From Chloroflexota bacterium (GTDB lineage Bacteria; Chloroflexota; Anaerolineae; 4572-78; J111): DNA of 64,000 nt. A program made the position numbers and the translations under genes. Positions 17,638-26,857 of this stretch are shown here, in pieces (positions within the stretch are counted from its first letter, which is position 1; every line of letters begins with the position of its first letter). Location: NCBI GenBank assembly GCA_016860845.1, contig BOKF01000004.1, positions 124,001 to 188,000 of the forward strand, in the 5' to 3' direction. A model generated the notes under the pieces. That model saw only the letters and a list, made by a program, of their open reading frames with translations, did no database searches and was not told the origin of the DNA.

Positions 17638-18317
17638 ATCAGCTCCTCCAGCCCAGCCCTGTCCAAAATTTTTATCTGGTGCCGGTCAAAGGTAATCAAT
17701 TCGGCCTGCTCCAACTCTCTAAAAGAGCGAACCACCATCTCCCGGACGGTACCCAGATGGGCCGCAATTTCATCCTGCGTCCAACGATGGCGATCCAGGA
17801 CTGTACTGTTGTCTGCCTCACGCAGCAAAAAGGCGGCCAATCGCCCGGTTACGGAGAGGAAGGAAACCGTGTAGATGCGTTTAACCAGATGCCGGCAATG
17901 TTGAGCCAGGTGATGAATGATGACCTCATTCAAGATGGGGTACTGCCGGCGCAGGTTATCCATAGCCTCTTTGGTGATGACCCAGACCGTAGAATCCTCA
18001 ACAGCCGCCAAATTGGCCGGGTTGGGGCCTCCATCCACCGCCGAGACCTCGTTGCAAAAATCACCCGGCTCAAGCAAATGCAAAATATGCTCCCGTCCTT
18101 CTGGCGAAAGATGATAAATTTTACAAAGTCCCTCCACCACCAGATGCAATCCCCGGCCAGGGTTGCCTTCTATAAACACGATCTCACCGGCGCTGTAATG
18201 CCGTACAATGACCGCTTGGGCTGCACTTCTCAGGCCATCATCATCCAGCGTCTGAAAATAGGAGACCCCACCCAGCAAAGATTTTGTGGTGGTATCAAAT
18301 AAGGTCAAAGTTGTCAC
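17634..18317 (-). CDS. Crp/Fnr-family transcriptional regulator
   Basis: 227 residues from the GTG at 18317, chosen because GGAGA lies 8 bases upstream and the protein then starts at the usual point before the cyclic-nucleotide-binding-like domain. Residues about 15-130 form the beta-roll; the C-terminal winged helix contains TGRLAAFLL and the recognition region WTQDEIAAHLGTVREMVVRSFREL. No N-terminal Cys cluster for an Fnr-type iron-sulfur centre is seen, so a haem/NO sensor (Dnr-like) or another effector is possible. The identical 17-bp Crp-like operator lies 149 bp upstream of it and upstream of nirK, so I infer control of nitrite/NO metabolism. Confidence 0.88.
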   Translation of the reverse strand: MTTLTLFDTTTKSLLGGVSYFQTLDDDGLRSAAQAVIVRHYSAGEIVFIEGNPGRGLHLVVEGLCKIYHLSPEGREHILHLLEPGDFCNEVSAVDGGPNPANLAAVEDSTVWVITKEAMDNLRRQYPILNEVIIHHLAQHCRHLVKRIYTVSFLSVTGRLAAFLLREADNSTVLDRHRWTQDEIAAHLGTVREMVVRSFRELEQAELITFDRHQIKILDRAGLEELI

Positions 18318-18465
18318 TAAAATTCTCCTTAAACAGTCATCAGAAAGCGAATTCTTAGAGCCACGCCAGGGATAATGAAAAGGGAGCGTGATACACAAAA
18401 CTGCGCCCAAACGGAGCAGTAAAAACCTCCTCTTCAACAGCATGTCCCAAACTTCTGCTTAAGAC

Positions 18466-18482
18466 TGAGACAAAAGTCACAT
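18466..18482 (+). promoter_or_regulatory. Crp/Fnr-type operator before the ferredoxin operon
   Basis: Same 17-mer as at 12639 (TGAGAC-AAAA-GTCACA core). It lies in the divergent region between the Crp/Fnr gene and the ferredoxin, 88 bp before the ferredoxin start. TTAAAG at about 18501-18506 is placed like a -10 box for class II activation. Confidence 0.7.
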
Positions 18483-18569
18483 TATTTCGGTCAAACAACC
18501 ATTAAAGTAGATGTGTTTAATCCAGTTTAATCGCAGCCGCCTGGCTGCGCAAGATCAGGAGGTTATTAA

Positions 18570-18881
18570 ATGACCCATGTTATTACTGCCCTTTGCACCC
18601 GGGAAGGAGACTGTGTCGAGGTCTGCCCGGTTGATTGTATTGTGCCCGGACCCAAAGATGATCCCGGATGGGGCGACCTGTTTTTCATTGATCCGGATAC
18701 CTGTATAGATTGCGGAGCCTGTGTGCCGGTATGCCCGCCAGAGGCGATCTTCCCGGAAGAAGATGTGCCGGAAGCGTACGAGAGTGATATTGCCCGCAAC
18801 GCTGCCTACTTCAGTGAGGGTCCCGGCTACTGGGATTACGACCTGGATGAGCAGCGCAGAACGAAGGAGGCGCTGGCTTAG
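18570..18881 (+). CDS. Ferredoxin with two iron-sulfur motifs
   Basis: 103 residues, FdxA-like. The first cluster motif is CTREGDCVEVCPVDC (the spaced pattern seen for a 3Fe-4S or 4Fe-4S site in seven-iron ferredoxins) and the second is CIDCGACVPVCP, a canonical 4Fe-4S site. An acidic C-terminal tail follows. AGGAGG is 8 bases upstream of the ATG. It heads a tight set with the DUF3565 and radical SAM genes (spacings of 3 bp), and I infer that it supplies electrons to the radical SAM enzyme or a nitrosative-stress pathway. Cytoplasmic. Confidence 0.92.
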   Translation: MTHVITALCTREGDCVEVCPVDCIVPGPKDDPGWGDLFFIDPDTCIDCGACVPVCPPEAIFPEEDVPEAYESDIARNAAYFSEGPGYWDYDLDEQRRTKEALA

Positions 18882-18884
18882 GCC

Positions 18885-19106
18885 GTGGCAACCGAACCGA
18901 TCAAACAGAAGATTGCCAGTTTTCACCAGGATGAAGTAGGTGATTGGGTGGCCGTGCTCAGTTGCGGGCATCAACGCCATGTCCGCCATAATCCCCCCTG
19001 GACCAACCATCCCTGGGTGGTTATCCCGGCTGGCCGCCAACGTTTTATTGGCGTGGAAATTGAATGTAAAGCATGTGGTGAAGAACAATCTCAGGAGGCG
19101 CTCTAA
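18885..19106 (+). CDS. DUF3565-type small protein
   Basis: 73 residues from a GTG start three bases after the ferredoxin stop. The core LSCGHQRHVRHNPPWTNHPW followed by CKACGEE matches the DUF3565 family, which has conserved His/Cys residues suggesting metal binding. Function is unknown. Its position between a ferredoxin and a radical SAM gene, with 3-bp spacings on both sides, suggests a role in redox chemistry of the same operon. Confidence 0.75.
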   Translation: MATEPIKQKIASFHQDEVGDWVAVLSCGHQRHVRHNPPWTNHPWVVIPAGRQRFIGVEIECKACGEEQSQEAL

Positions 19107-19109
19107 TTT

Positions 19110-20600
19110 ATGCGCGTTATGATTGTCAATCCTCGTTTTCACCTGCCCATTGACACCCGCACCGCCCCACACTTGGGTCTGGCCTATCTGGCTGCTGTCT
19201 CTGAGCAGCGGGGCGACGAGGTGCTGCTATTTGACGCCGATGTGGAAGACGAACCGATTACGGCGGCCATAAAACGCTTTGACCCGCAAGTTGTGGGTAT
19301 TACGGCCAACACACCTCAGGTCAAGTCAGCCTGGCGCGCGGCTCAGGCGATCAAATCCATCAAAGACGTGCCGGTCGTGCTGGGCGGGCCGCATGTGTCG
19401 GTGCTGCCGGCAGAGAGCGCCGCCCATCCAGAGGTAGATATAGTGGTGCGCGGCGAGGGTGAAACCGTCTGGGTCAAGCTCTGCGACCTCATTGAGCGGG
19501 CCAGTCAAACTCAAGCCAATTTCACCGCTCGCCACCTGCTTGACCCCCAAGCCGGACTCTTGGATGGATTGCTGGGCATCAGCTACTTTACAACTGACGG
19601 CCAGGAACATCACAATCCCGACCACCCGCCTATTGCCGACCTGGATACCCTGCCCTTTCCGGCCTACCACTTTTTCAAAATGGATCGTTACACCAACTTG
19701 CAGCCGGCGACGGATGCGGTTGACGGCTCCAAGTCATTCTCCATCATGACCTCGCGAGGCTGCCCTTACCGCTGCACCTTCTGCTCGCAGAGCATTATGC
19801 CGATCAAGTGGCGCGCTCGCAGCCCTCAAAGCGTGCTGGCCGAGTGGCAGCATCTGGTACACAATTTGGGCGCGCAGGAGATTGGGGTGCTGGATGATTC
19901 GGCCAATATCCAGGTCAATCGCCTGGAACAGATTGCCGACCTGCTGATTGAGCATAACATAAATCATGTACCCTGGATATTCGTCAACGGTATCCGGGCC
20001 AACCTGGCTAGCGTGCAGCTTTTGGACAAACTCAGACAGGCCGGTCTCAAACGGGTGGCCTTTGGCGTAGAAAGCGGCGATCCGGGCGTGCTGCTCTCCA
20101 TTGACAAAAAGATTGACCACGATACCATCCGGCAGGCCTTCAAAAATGCCAAGTCGGTGGGGCTGGAGACCATTGGTTTCTTTATCATCGGCCTGCCCGG
20201 TGAAACCGAGGAGTCGATGGAGAAAACCATTCAATTTGCCTGCGAGGTTGACCCGCTGATTGCCAACTTCTCCATGATGACCCCCTACCCCGGCACCAAA
20301 GTTTACGAGATTGTCAAGCGGCAGGGGCGCCTCTTGCTCAAAGATTGGGAAGATTACGTCTTTTTTGATGGCAAAGCCCGTTATGAGTTAGAGGGGATGA
20401 CCGCCGAGCTGGTGGAGCGAAAGTGGAAAGAAGCCTACCGCCGCTTTTACCTGCGCCCACACCGGGTTGTGCAGACACTCGCACGCAAGGATTTTTGGCT
20501 CAATTGGCAGCGAACGTTTAAGGTTGCTTTCAAAACCATCTTCCCCAAAAAGGAAAAAGCTGGATTGCGCCAGTCCATCAAATCTGGGCAAATTATATAA
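19110..20600 (+). CDS. B12-binding-domain radical SAM protein
   Basis: 496 residues. The N-terminal cobalamin-binding domain (about 1-150) includes GITANTPQ and GGPHVSVLPAE. The radical SAM cluster motif CxxxCxxC is Cys218-Cys222-Cys225 in RGCPYRCTFCSQ, followed by a TIM-barrel half with FGVESGDPGVL and TIGFFIIGLPGET. The C-terminal part is like that of BchE/HpnJ-type methyl- or ring-modifying enzymes, but the substrate cannot be assigned. It is the last gene of the ferredoxin operon, so the ferredoxin may be its electron donor. Confidence 0.88.
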   Translation: MRVMIVNPRFHLPIDTRTAPHLGLAYLAAVSEQRGDEVLLFDADVEDEPITAAIKRFDPQVVGITANTPQVKSAWRAAQAIKSIKDVPVVLGGPHVSVLPAESAAHPEVDIVVRGEGETVWVKLCDLIERASQTQANFTARHLLDPQAGLLDGLLGISYFTTDGQEHHNPDHPPIADLDTLPFPAYHFFKMDRYTNLQPATDAVDGSKSFSIMTSRGCPYRCTFCSQSIMPIKWRARSPQSVLAEWQHLVHNLGAQEIGVLDDSANIQVNRLEQIADLLIEHNINHVPWIFVNGIRANLASVQLLDKLRQAGLKRVAFGVESGDPGVLLSIDKKIDHDTIRQAFKNAKSVGLETIGFFIIGLPGETEESMEKTIQFACEVDPLIANFSMMTPYPGTKVYEIVKRQGRLLLKDWEDYVFFDGKARYELEGMTAELVERKWKEAYRRFYLRPHRVVQTLARKDFWLNWQRTFKVAFKTIFPKKEKAGLRQSIKSGQII

Positions 20601-20670
20601 CCAAGATGTAGTAGATCATCTCTGCCCTGCTATCAAGGTTTACATCTCATGCAGGTATTTACAGCAGCGG

Positions 20671-20738
20671 TTTTTCATAGTTTTTTCATGGGGCTACTGT
20701 TTTTTTCTATGCGTTTTTCATGGATGGCGTGATAGAGT
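20671..20738 (+). promoter_or_regulatory. TTTTCAT-array promoter A
   Basis: Half-sites TTTTTCATAG, TTTTTTCATG, TTTTCTATGC and GTTTTTCATG have AT steps at 20677, 20688, 20709 and 20720 (spacing 11, 21, 11). A -10 box TAGAGT starts 13 bp on, at 20733. The same geometry recurs at promoters B, C and D. It drives the AhpD-like gene 45 bp downstream. Confidence 0.8.
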
Positions 20739-20782
20739 ATTGTGACTCGTCTTGAGCATGGAGCTAAAAGGAGAGAAACCCA

Positions 20783-21244
20783 ATGCAATCACGGCTTGAG
20801 TATAAGAAGATCGCGCCTGCGGCATACAGGGCCATGCGTGAGCTGGAGACGTATGTGCAGCAAAGTGACCTGGAGCCATCGCTCCTTGAATTGGTCAAGA
20901 CCCGGGCCTCCCAGATTAACGGCTGTGCCTACTGCATTGACATGCATACCAAAGATGCCCGAGCCAGGGACGAAAGCGAACAACGCCTGTACGCCCTCAC
21001 CGCTTGGGAGGAAACGCCGTTTTTCACCGAGCGCGAGCGTGCGGCCCTGACCTGGACCGAGGCAGTGACGGAGGTGACCAAAGAACACGTTCCGGATGAG
21101 GTGTACGCGCTGGTCCGGCAGCAGTTTACCGAGAAGGAACTGGTTGACCTGACCATAGCTATTATCGCCATAAATGGCTGGAACCGGCTGAGCATCAGCT
21201 TTCGAACCGTACCCGGTACTTACCAGCCGGCGCATCAGCCATAG
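20783..21244 (+). CDS. Carboxymuconolactone decarboxylase/AhpD-like protein
   Basis: 153 residues. The redox motif Cys48-x2-Cys51 with His55 (GCAYCIDMHT) is that of AhpD-type alkylhydroperoxidase proteins. The helical remainder fits the CMD family. AAGGAGAG is well placed before the ATG. The promoter is array A, shared with three other loci. Genes for Fe-S cluster assembly follow 33 bp later. I infer a thiol peroxidase-type protective function; reductant and substrate are unknown. Confidence 0.88.
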   Translation: MQSRLEYKKIAPAAYRAMRELETYVQQSDLEPSLLELVKTRASQINGCAYCIDMHTKDARARDESEQRLYALTAWEETPFFTERERAALTWTEAVTEVTKEHVPDEVYALVRQQFTEKELVDLTIAIIAINGWNRLSISFRTVPGTYQPAHQP

Positions 21245-21277
21245 AAAGGATAGAACCAGACGAGAGGAGCAAGGGCA

Positions 21278-21637
21278 ATGACAGTAACCATCTCGGTTCA
21301 AGACTCAGCAAGAAGTTTGAATGAGGCAAAAATGATTTCGCAAGAACAGGTGCAGCAAGCGCTGCGCCAGGTGATTGACCCGGAGTTGGGTCTGAATATT
21401 GTGGATTTGGGACTAATCTACAGCCTTGAGGTCCAGGGCAGTCAGGTTGAGTTGGCCATGACCATGACCACCCCAGCTTGCCCGTTGAGCGGCTATTTGC
21501 TTGAGATGGTCGAAGCGGCTATCTGGCAACAGATCGCCGAGGTCGAATCGGTCAATCTCAGGCTGGTCTGGGAGCCACCCTGGCATCCCGGGCTGATGTC
21601 CGACGAAGGAAAAGCAGCATTGGGATGGATAGACTAA
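21278..21637 (+). CDS. MIP18/DUF59 family iron-sulfur assembly protein
   Basis: 119 residues. The core is QVQQALRQVIDPELGLNIVDLGLIY followed by MTMTTPACPLSGYL, the signature of the PaaD/SufT/MIP18 (DUF59) family, with the conserved Cys in PACPL. These proteins help mature Fe-S enzymes. It overlaps the following Mrp-type ATPase gene by one base at ATG 21637 (13 if the earlier ATG is used), so a common Fe-S delivery role is likely. Cytoplasmic. Confidence 0.88.
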   Translation: MTVTISVQDSARSLNEAKMISQEQVQQALRQVIDPELGLNIVDLGLIYSLEVQGSQVELAMTMTTPACPLSGYLLEMVEAAIWQQIAEVESVNLRLVWEPPWHPGLMSDEGKAALGWID

Positions 21638-22680
21638 TGTTGAGTTTAAAAGATCAGGTTTGGCAGCGGCTCAAAACAGTTCCTTATCCCGGATATAGCC
21701 GCGATGTGGTTTCTTTTGGCCTGGTTCGCCGCGTAACTACCCAGGAAGAGAACGTCACCATTACCCTGGACATGGGCCATCTGGCCCGCGAGACCCAGGA
21801 GGCTATTGCCGGGGCAGTCCATCAGGTCATTCAGGAAACGCCTGGAATAAAAAAGCTGCGCCTGGAGGTAGCCCAGCCGGTCTCGGTTCAGGCGCAGATG
21901 GCCTCAACCAGGCTGGAGCGACCCAGTATTCGCTACGTGCTGGCGGTAGGCAGCGGCAAAGGGGGCGTCGGCAAATCGACCGTGGCGGTTAATCTGGCCG
22001 TGGCCCTGGCCCAACAAGGCTTACGTGTCGGGCTGATGGATACGGATGTCTATGGCCCGAACGTGCCGCGCATGCTGGGCGTAGTCCAACTGCCGCCCTC
22101 ATCGAATGGCAAACTTATTCCGGCCGAAGTCTATGGCCTGCGGCTGGTGTCGTTGGGACTGCTGGTGAAACCGGACGAGTCGATCACCTGGCGCGGGCCA
22201 TTGACCGATAAACTGATCCGCCAGTTTATGACCGACGTAGCCTGGGGCGAACTGGATGTGCTGATCGCTGATTTACCGCCCGGCACCGGCGATGTGGTCA
22301 TCTCGCTGGCTCAACGGACCCGGCCGGATGGTGCGGTGGTCGTCGTCACGCCGCAAGAGGTAGCCCTGGATGACGCTCGCCGGGCGGTCAGCATGTTCCG
22401 CGGGTTTGAGACGCCGGTGCTGGGGGTAGTGGAGAATATGAGTTATTTTGCCTGCCCGACGTGCCACACCTCACACTACTTATTTGGGCAGAAAGGGGGA
22501 GCGAGCCTGGCCGGGGCGTTGAACATTCCCCTGTTAGGCGAGATTCCCATGGGGTCAGAAGTGCGCGAGGGTGGGGATCAAGGGCTACCGGCCGTTTTAC
22601 AGCCGGACTCTCAAGCCGGGCTGATCCTGCGGGGCATCGCCCTCAAAATCTGGGCGCAACTCGAAGTTTCCAGAGTCTAA
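21637..22680 (+). CDS. mrp: Mrp/NBP35-type iron-sulfur carrier ATPase
   Basis: 347 residues from ATG 21637, which forms a TAATG overlap with the preceding stop; ATG 21625 is also in frame. A short DUF59-like N-terminal domain precedes a deviant Walker A GKGGVGKST (about 107-115), then DTDVYGPN and DLPPGTGD. The C-terminal CxxC (Cys273-PT-Cys276) binds the bridging Fe-S cluster in this family (ApbC/Nbp35). It acts in the cytoplasm as an Fe-S cluster carrier. The neighbouring DUF59 gene and the Fe/haem enzyme genes downstream fit maturation of redox proteins. Confidence 0.9.
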   Translation: MLSLKDQVWQRLKTVPYPGYSRDVVSFGLVRRVTTQEENVTITLDMGHLARETQEAIAGAVHQVIQETPGIKKLRLEVAQPVSVQAQMASTRLERPSIRYVLAVGSGKGGVGKSTVAVNLAVALAQQGLRVGLMDTDVYGPNVPRMLGVVQLPPSSNGKLIPAEVYGLRLVSLGLLVKPDESITWRGPLTDKLIRQFMTDVAWGELDVLIADLPPGTGDVVISLAQRTRPDGAVVVVTPQEVALDDARRAVSMFRGFETPVLGVVENMSYFACPTCHTSHYLFGQKGGASLAGALNIPLLGEIPMGSEVREGGDQGLPAVLQPDSQAGLILRGIALKIWAQLEVSRV

Positions 22681-22708
22681 GCGGTACTGGGCTAACTTCT
22701 TTCTAAAA

Positions 22709-22724
22709 GTGATGATGGCATCAC
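22709..22724. promoter_or_regulatory. Crp/Fnr-like palindrome before NO reductase gene
   Basis: GTGAT-GATGGC-ATCAC is a perfect 5-6-5 palindrome 32 bp before the qNOR ATG. It differs from the 12639/18466 operator but has Crp/Fnr-type symmetry. Confidence 0.45.
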
Positions 22725-22756
22725 CTGCATCTCTATGAGAAGAGGAGAAAAATCGA

Positions 22757-25000
22757 ATGCGCTTAACGATACGTCAAATGAACTACCTGTTGCTTTTTGT
22801 CATTGTGGTGAGCGCGGCCGTTCTCCTGTGGGGCACGGTCCAGACTTATCGCGCGCTGCCGCCGTTACCTGAGGCGTTCGTCACTCAGGATGGGAAGACG
22901 CTTTTCACCCGTTCAGATATCAAAGCTGGGCAGGCTGCCTTCCAGCAAAAAAATTTAATGGGATTTGGCACCCTGCTGGGTAATGGCAGTTACTTTGGGC
23001 CTGATTTTACGGCGGAATACCTGGCGTTGCTGCGAGACGGGATCCTTGAGCGTTTAGCTCAGCAAGATTTTGGCATCCCCTCGGCAGAGCTAACCTCGGA
23101 GCAGCGGGAGCAGGCATTGGCGAAGGTGAAGGCCGTGGCCCGCTCGACGAAACTGGTAGATCATCAAGTGGAGGTCCCAGTCCTTTGGGCCGAAGCTCAC
23201 CGGGACATTGTAAATTTGTACTGGGAACGTTTTGTCGCCGGCGACCCCGAGCTGGGGATCGCTTCACTGACGTTGCGGGCTGAGGAAGCCGAAGCCTTGG
23301 CGGCGTTTGTAGGCTGGACGGCCTGGTTCAGCCTGGCTCCTCGTCCCGGCAGCGACGGCTCCTACACTAATAACTTTCCACCGTTGCCAGAACTGGGGTT
23401 AACGCCAACGCCGCAAACCCTGACCTGGTCTGCCTGGACCCTGGGGATTGTCTTGCTTCTGGCGCTGCTTATCGTGCTGGCTTACATGTTTGTGGAGATA
23501 GAACCAATTGCGGAGCTGCCGTTATTGGCCGAATCGGCCGATCAGCCGCCAAGTTTTTTACAGAAGGCAATCCTGTTTCTGCTGGCAGGTTGTGCGCTCG
23601 TATTTCTGGGGCAAACCCTGGCCGGGGGTTATCTGGCCAATGCCTATGCGGCCCGGGCAGATTTCTATGGCCTCTTTGGTTGGCTGGGCCTGGAACGGAT
23701 GGGGGTATTGCCCTTTCAAGCCATTAGAACTGTGCATACCACTATGGCCATTATTTGGGTGGTGGGCATGTGGATGGCCGGGGCGGTCTATGTAGCCCTG
23801 CTGTTAGGTGGTCAGGAAAAATCCTGGCACCGTCCGGTAGCTCTGCTAGCCGTCGTCGTTCTGGCGCTTTCGGTGGTCGGGACGATGGTTGGGCTATACG
23901 CCAGTATCCAGGGCTGGCTTACCGGCCCCGCCTGGGCCTACATTGGTAGCGAGGGAACTGAATACCTGGAGATGGGCCGGTTGTGGCGAGCCGGTCTCGG
24001 GCTGGGCTTCGTCCTGTGGACGGCAATTCTAATATCGGTGTTGGCCAGCGCGCGGGTACGCTGGCGGCCCTTGTTGAATTTGCTAATGTTGGCTGTGGGG
24101 GGCATCACGGCAGCCTTCTTCGCCAGTTTTATCTATCAACCCGACAGTCATTGGGTGGTGATTGATTTCTGGCGTTGGTGGACGGTCCATCATTGGGTCG
24201 AGGGGATCTTCGCCTTCTTCCAACTGTTGGTGACCGGCTGGTTTTTAGCGGGACTGCGCTTGGTTACCCGCGAGGAGGTGACGAAATCGGCCTACCTGGA
24301 GGGAATATTGGTCCTGTTGGCCGGTTTTCTGGCCATCGGCCATCACTTCTGGTGGGTGGGAGAGCCAACCATGTGGCTGGGCGTCGGCAGTGTCTTCAGT
24401 ACCCTGGAGGTGTTGCCGCTCTTTCTGCTTCTGTTCAGCGCCCTACGCGCCCTTAAATCAAAAGCTCTGGTGTTGCCGACGCAGCACCGTTTACCTCTTT
24501 ATTTCTTTTTGGCGGGAGCCATCTGGCAGTTTATCGGGTCAGGTATCCTGGGGCTGTTGATCAACTTGCCGGTCATTAACTACTACGAACACGGCACTTT
24601 CCTGACCGTAGCTCACTCGCATGCTTCCTTTTTGGGGGGATTCGGTTTTATCGCCCTAGGGTTGTTACTTTACTCGGTACGCCACGCCGGAGTGGGTAAC
24701 TGGAACGAACGGCGGCTTCAGCTTGGTTTCTGGCTGCTCAACCTCGGTCTGGCGCTGATGCTGGTCGTCTCGGTGGTTCCTGTTGGGGTGCTACAATTGC
24801 TAGAAGCAGTACAGGTGAACTACGCTTTCGCCCGATCACTGGCTTTTTACGAGCAGCCGCTGGTATTCCTGTTGAACGAACTGCGGCTCCCCGGCGATAC
24901 GCTGATCATTCTCGGCGCGGCTTTGCTGGCCTGGGAGGTCGTGCCTCGAACTGGGCGTATCCTGCTGGAACAAAGAATTCAAATACTTACAGAGCAATGA
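22757..25000 (+). CDS. norZ: Quinol-dependent nitric oxide reductase
   Basis: 747 residues, the length of the single-subunit qNOR. The N-terminal extension (about 40-240, periplasmic) replaces NorC and has no haem c motif, as expected. The rest is a haem-copper oxidase-like bundle with many membrane helices. Visible are [36 protein letters not shown] and [13 protein letters not shown], which carry the haem and non-haem iron His ligands. It reduces two NO to N2O using quinol at the membrane. It overlaps ndh by 4 bp (ATGA), so NADH dehydrogenase and NO reductase are made together. NirK at 12.9 kb supplies NO. Confidence 0.93.
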   Translation: MRLTIRQMNYLLLFVIVVSAAVLLWGTVQTYRALPPLPEAFVTQDGKTLFTRSDIKAGQAAFQQKNLMGFGTLLGNGSYFGPDFTAEYLALLRDGILERLAQQDFGIPSAELTSEQREQALAKVKAVARSTKLVDHQVEVPVLWAEAHRDIVNLYWERFVAGDPELGIASLTLRAEEAEALAAFVGWTAWFSLAPRPGSDGSYTNNFPPLPELGLTPTPQTLTWSAWTLGIVLLLALLIVLAYMFVEIEPIAELPLLAESADQPPSFLQKAILFLLAGCALVFLGQTLAGGYLANAYAARADFYGLFGWLGLERMGVLPFQAIRTVHTTMAIIWVVGMWMAGAVYVALLLGGQEKSWHRPVALLAVVVLALSVVGTMVGLYASIQGWLTGPAWAYIGSEGTEYLEMGRLWRAGLGLGFVLWTAILISVLASARVRWRPLLNLLMLAVGGITAAFFASFIYQPDSHWVVIDFWRWWTVHHWVEGIFAFFQLLVTGWFLAGLRLVTREEVTKSAYLEGILVLLAGFLAIGHHFWWVGEPTMWLGVGSVFSTLEVLPLFLLLFSALRALKSKALVLPTQHRLPLYFFLAGAIWQFIGSGILGLLINLPVINYYEHGTFLTVAHSHASFLGGFGFIALGLLLYSVRHAGVGNWNERRLQLGFWLLNLGLALMLVVSVVPVGVLQLLEAVQVNYAFARSLAFYEQPLVFLLNELRLPGDTLIILGAALLAWEVVPRTGRILLEQRIQILTEQ

Positions 25001-26307
25001 GTATGGCTAAATATCCCCGGGTAGTGGTCGTTGGGGCCGGTTTTGGGGGACTATGGGCTACCAAAACCCTGGCCCGCTCTTCGGTCGAGGTGACTCTTAT
25101 TGATCGAAACAATTACCATACCTTCTTCCCGCTGCTCTACCAGGTGGCCGCGGCCGAATTAGAGCCGGCAGACATCGCCTATCCGGTGTGGAGCATCCTG
25201 CGAAAGCAATCAAACGTTCGCTTCATCATGGCAGAAGTGACGAAAGTGGATCTCATAGCTCAAGTCGTAGAAACCGACGGTCCTATCATCCCTTACGATT
25301 ACCTCATTTTGTCAATGGGCAGCAGCTCGCATTTCTTTGGCATACCCGGCGCTGCAGAGGTTGCCTATCCTTTGCGGACTCTCGAGCAAGCTGTAGCCCT
25401 ACGCAACCATATCCTTTCTTGTTTTGAGCAGGCTGCCTGTACCTTGGATACCAATCTGCGCCAACGGTTGCTGACATTTGTCATCGTCGGAGGCGGGCCG
25501 ACAGGAGTGGAATTCGCCGGGGCCTTGGCCGAGCTTGTCTATGGTTCTTTCATGGCAGATTATCCAACTCTGGATACCCGAGATGTGCATCTCGTGCTTC
25601 TGGAAGCAATGGGTAGTTTGTTATCGAATCTGCCGGAGCCCCTACGTCGCTATACCCTGACCCGCCTACATAAGAAAAGGGTTGAAGTGCGCTTGGGGGC
25701 TCAGGTCGTCCAAATTACCACGCAGGCTGTCCAGCTCAATGATGGGGAGATTATTCCTACAGAAACCGTAATTTGGACGGCGGGGGTGCGGGGCGCTCCT
25801 TTGGCCCAGAACTTGGGGTTGCCAATTATCCGTACGGGGCAGGTGAGCGTTTTGCCCACTCTTCAGGTGGAGGGCTATCCAGAAGTTTATGTCATCGGAG
25901 ACTTGGCCTCAATAGAGGAGGATGAGCATCCGCTCCCGATGGTAGCTCCTGTGGCAATCCAGCAGGGCGTGGTAGCCGCCCAAAACATCATTCGGCAAAT
26001 TGACAACCGGTCCCCAGGACCGTTCGATTATAAAGATATAGGAACGATGGCTGTCATTGGGCGTAATGCAGCCGTGGCTCATCTACTCGGTCGGTGGGGT
26101 TTCACCGGTTTTCCAGCCTGGTTACTTTGGTTAGGCGTCCACCTGCTCCGGTTGATTGGTTTTCGCAATCGCTTGGTTGTGCTCATCAACTGGGCCTGGG
26201 ATTATCTTTTCTACGAGCGGGTCGTACGTCTGATGCTGCCTCGAAAGATGATGCCGGTTTCCGAGGACAGACTTATGACCACGTCGGCAATACCGAAGAG
26301 TAGTTGA
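24997..26307 (+). CDS. ndh: Type II NADH:quinone oxidoreductase
   Basis: 436 residues. FAD-binding [14 protein letters not shown] sits near the N-terminus, the NADH-binding [13 protein letters not shown] in the middle, and the later FAD motif is YVIGDLAS. The C-terminal amphipathic region ([15 protein letters not shown]) resembles the membrane-attachment region of Ndh-2 enzymes. It passes electrons from NADH to quinone without pumping protons. The start overlaps the qNOR stop as ATGA. I infer a short NADH-quinol-NO respiratory chain. Confidence 0.92.
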   Translation: MSMAKYPRVVVVGAGFGGLWATKTLARSSVEVTLIDRNNYHTFFPLLYQVAAAELEPADIAYPVWSILRKQSNVRFIMAEVTKVDLIAQVVETDGPIIPYDYLILSMGSSSHFFGIPGAAEVAYPLRTLEQAVALRNHILSCFEQAACTLDTNLRQRLLTFVIVGGGPTGVEFAGALAELVYGSFMADYPTLDTRDVHLVLLEAMGSLLSNLPEPLRRYTLTRLHKKRVEVRLGAQVVQITTQAVQLNDGEIIPTETVIWTAGVRGAPLAQNLGLPIIRTGQVSVLPTLQVEGYPEVYVIGDLASIEEDEHPLPMVAPVAIQQGVVAAQNIIRQIDNRSPGPFDYKDIGTMAVIGRNAAVAHLLGRWGFTGFPAWLLWLGVHLLRLIGFRNRLVVLINWAWDYLFYERVVRLMLPRKMMPVSEDRLMTTSAIPKSS

Positions 26308-26310
26308 AGC

Positions 26311-26345
26311 TTGGTTGACCGATTTATCCGGCGTATAATAGCCGG
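26311..26345 (+). promoter_or_regulatory. Putative promoter with overlapping palindrome, cupin gene
   Basis: TTGGTT (26311-26316), 17-bp spacer and TATAAT (26334-26339). The -10 is enclosed by CCGGC (26328-26332) and GCCGG (26341-26345), a possible operator. Confidence 0.5.
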
Positions 26346-26397
26346 ACTAACAGGTGGAAGCTAGCGTTAAACTGATTTAAGGAGAAAGGAAACAACA

Positions 26398-26724
26398 ATG
26401 AAAAGCTTACAACTCCTGGAACAACTGGAATTTCACGACAAGAACCCTTATGCGGAACCTCTCCACGTGGACAAGGTGGGGCGGGCGCTGCGTTTTACCC
26501 TGAAACCCGGCCAGCAGGTGGTCGAACACAATGCGCCTGAATCCCCGGTCTATTTGGTCGTGTTAAAAGGACGCGGGTTGTTTGCCGGAGGAGATGGCCA
26601 GGAGCAGCCGTTTGGGCCGAATGCCTTGCTTATCTTTGAACCCGGCGAAAATCACTCGATCCGGGCCGTGGCTGAGGGGTTGGTTTTTATCGCCATCCTT
26701 CACGGAACTTCGCACTGGCATTAG
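26398..26724 (+). CDS. Small cupin-domain protein
   Basis: 108 residues with the cupin core (LKPGQQVVEHNAPESPVYLVVLKGRG, then LLIFEPGENHSIRA). The second motif keeps the His, while the first has only one His (VEHN), so metal binding may be weaker. AAGGAGAAAGG precedes the ATG. It sits between ndh and a sensor kinase with its own promoter. Proteins of this kind often act as small-ligand sensors or protective enzymes; no specific role can be given. Confidence 0.8.
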   Translation: MKSLQLLEQLEFHDKNPYAEPLHVDKVGRALRFTLKPGQQVVEHNAPESPVYLVVLKGRGLFAGGDGQEQPFGPNALLIFEPGENHSIRAVAEGLVFIAILHGTSHWH

Positions 26725-26726
26725 AA

Positions 26727-26792
26727 ACCCTGAAATCCTCCGGGCGCGACTTAACTTGAGTAATGGCTACTCCTCAACTATAATTTCAGGGT
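26727..26792 (+). promoter_or_regulatory. Sigma70-type promoter bracketed by a 10-bp inverted repeat
   Basis: TTGAGT (26756-26761), 17-bp spacer and TATAAT (26779-26784) form a near-consensus promoter for the sensor kinase operon. It is enclosed by ACCCTGAAAT (26727-26736) and ATTTCAGGGT (26783-26792), a perfect inverted repeat 46 bp apart. Confidence 0.7.
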
Positions 26793-26857
26793 AGAAAGGG
26801 AACCTGGCTTTGATCTCCAGGCAACTGGAGTATATTGATAGCCCAGGAGCCATTATC

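Noticed and set aside
17544..18302. 252-codon plus-strand open frame
   Set aside because: Antisense of the Crp/Fnr gene, which has a good start site and clear domains.
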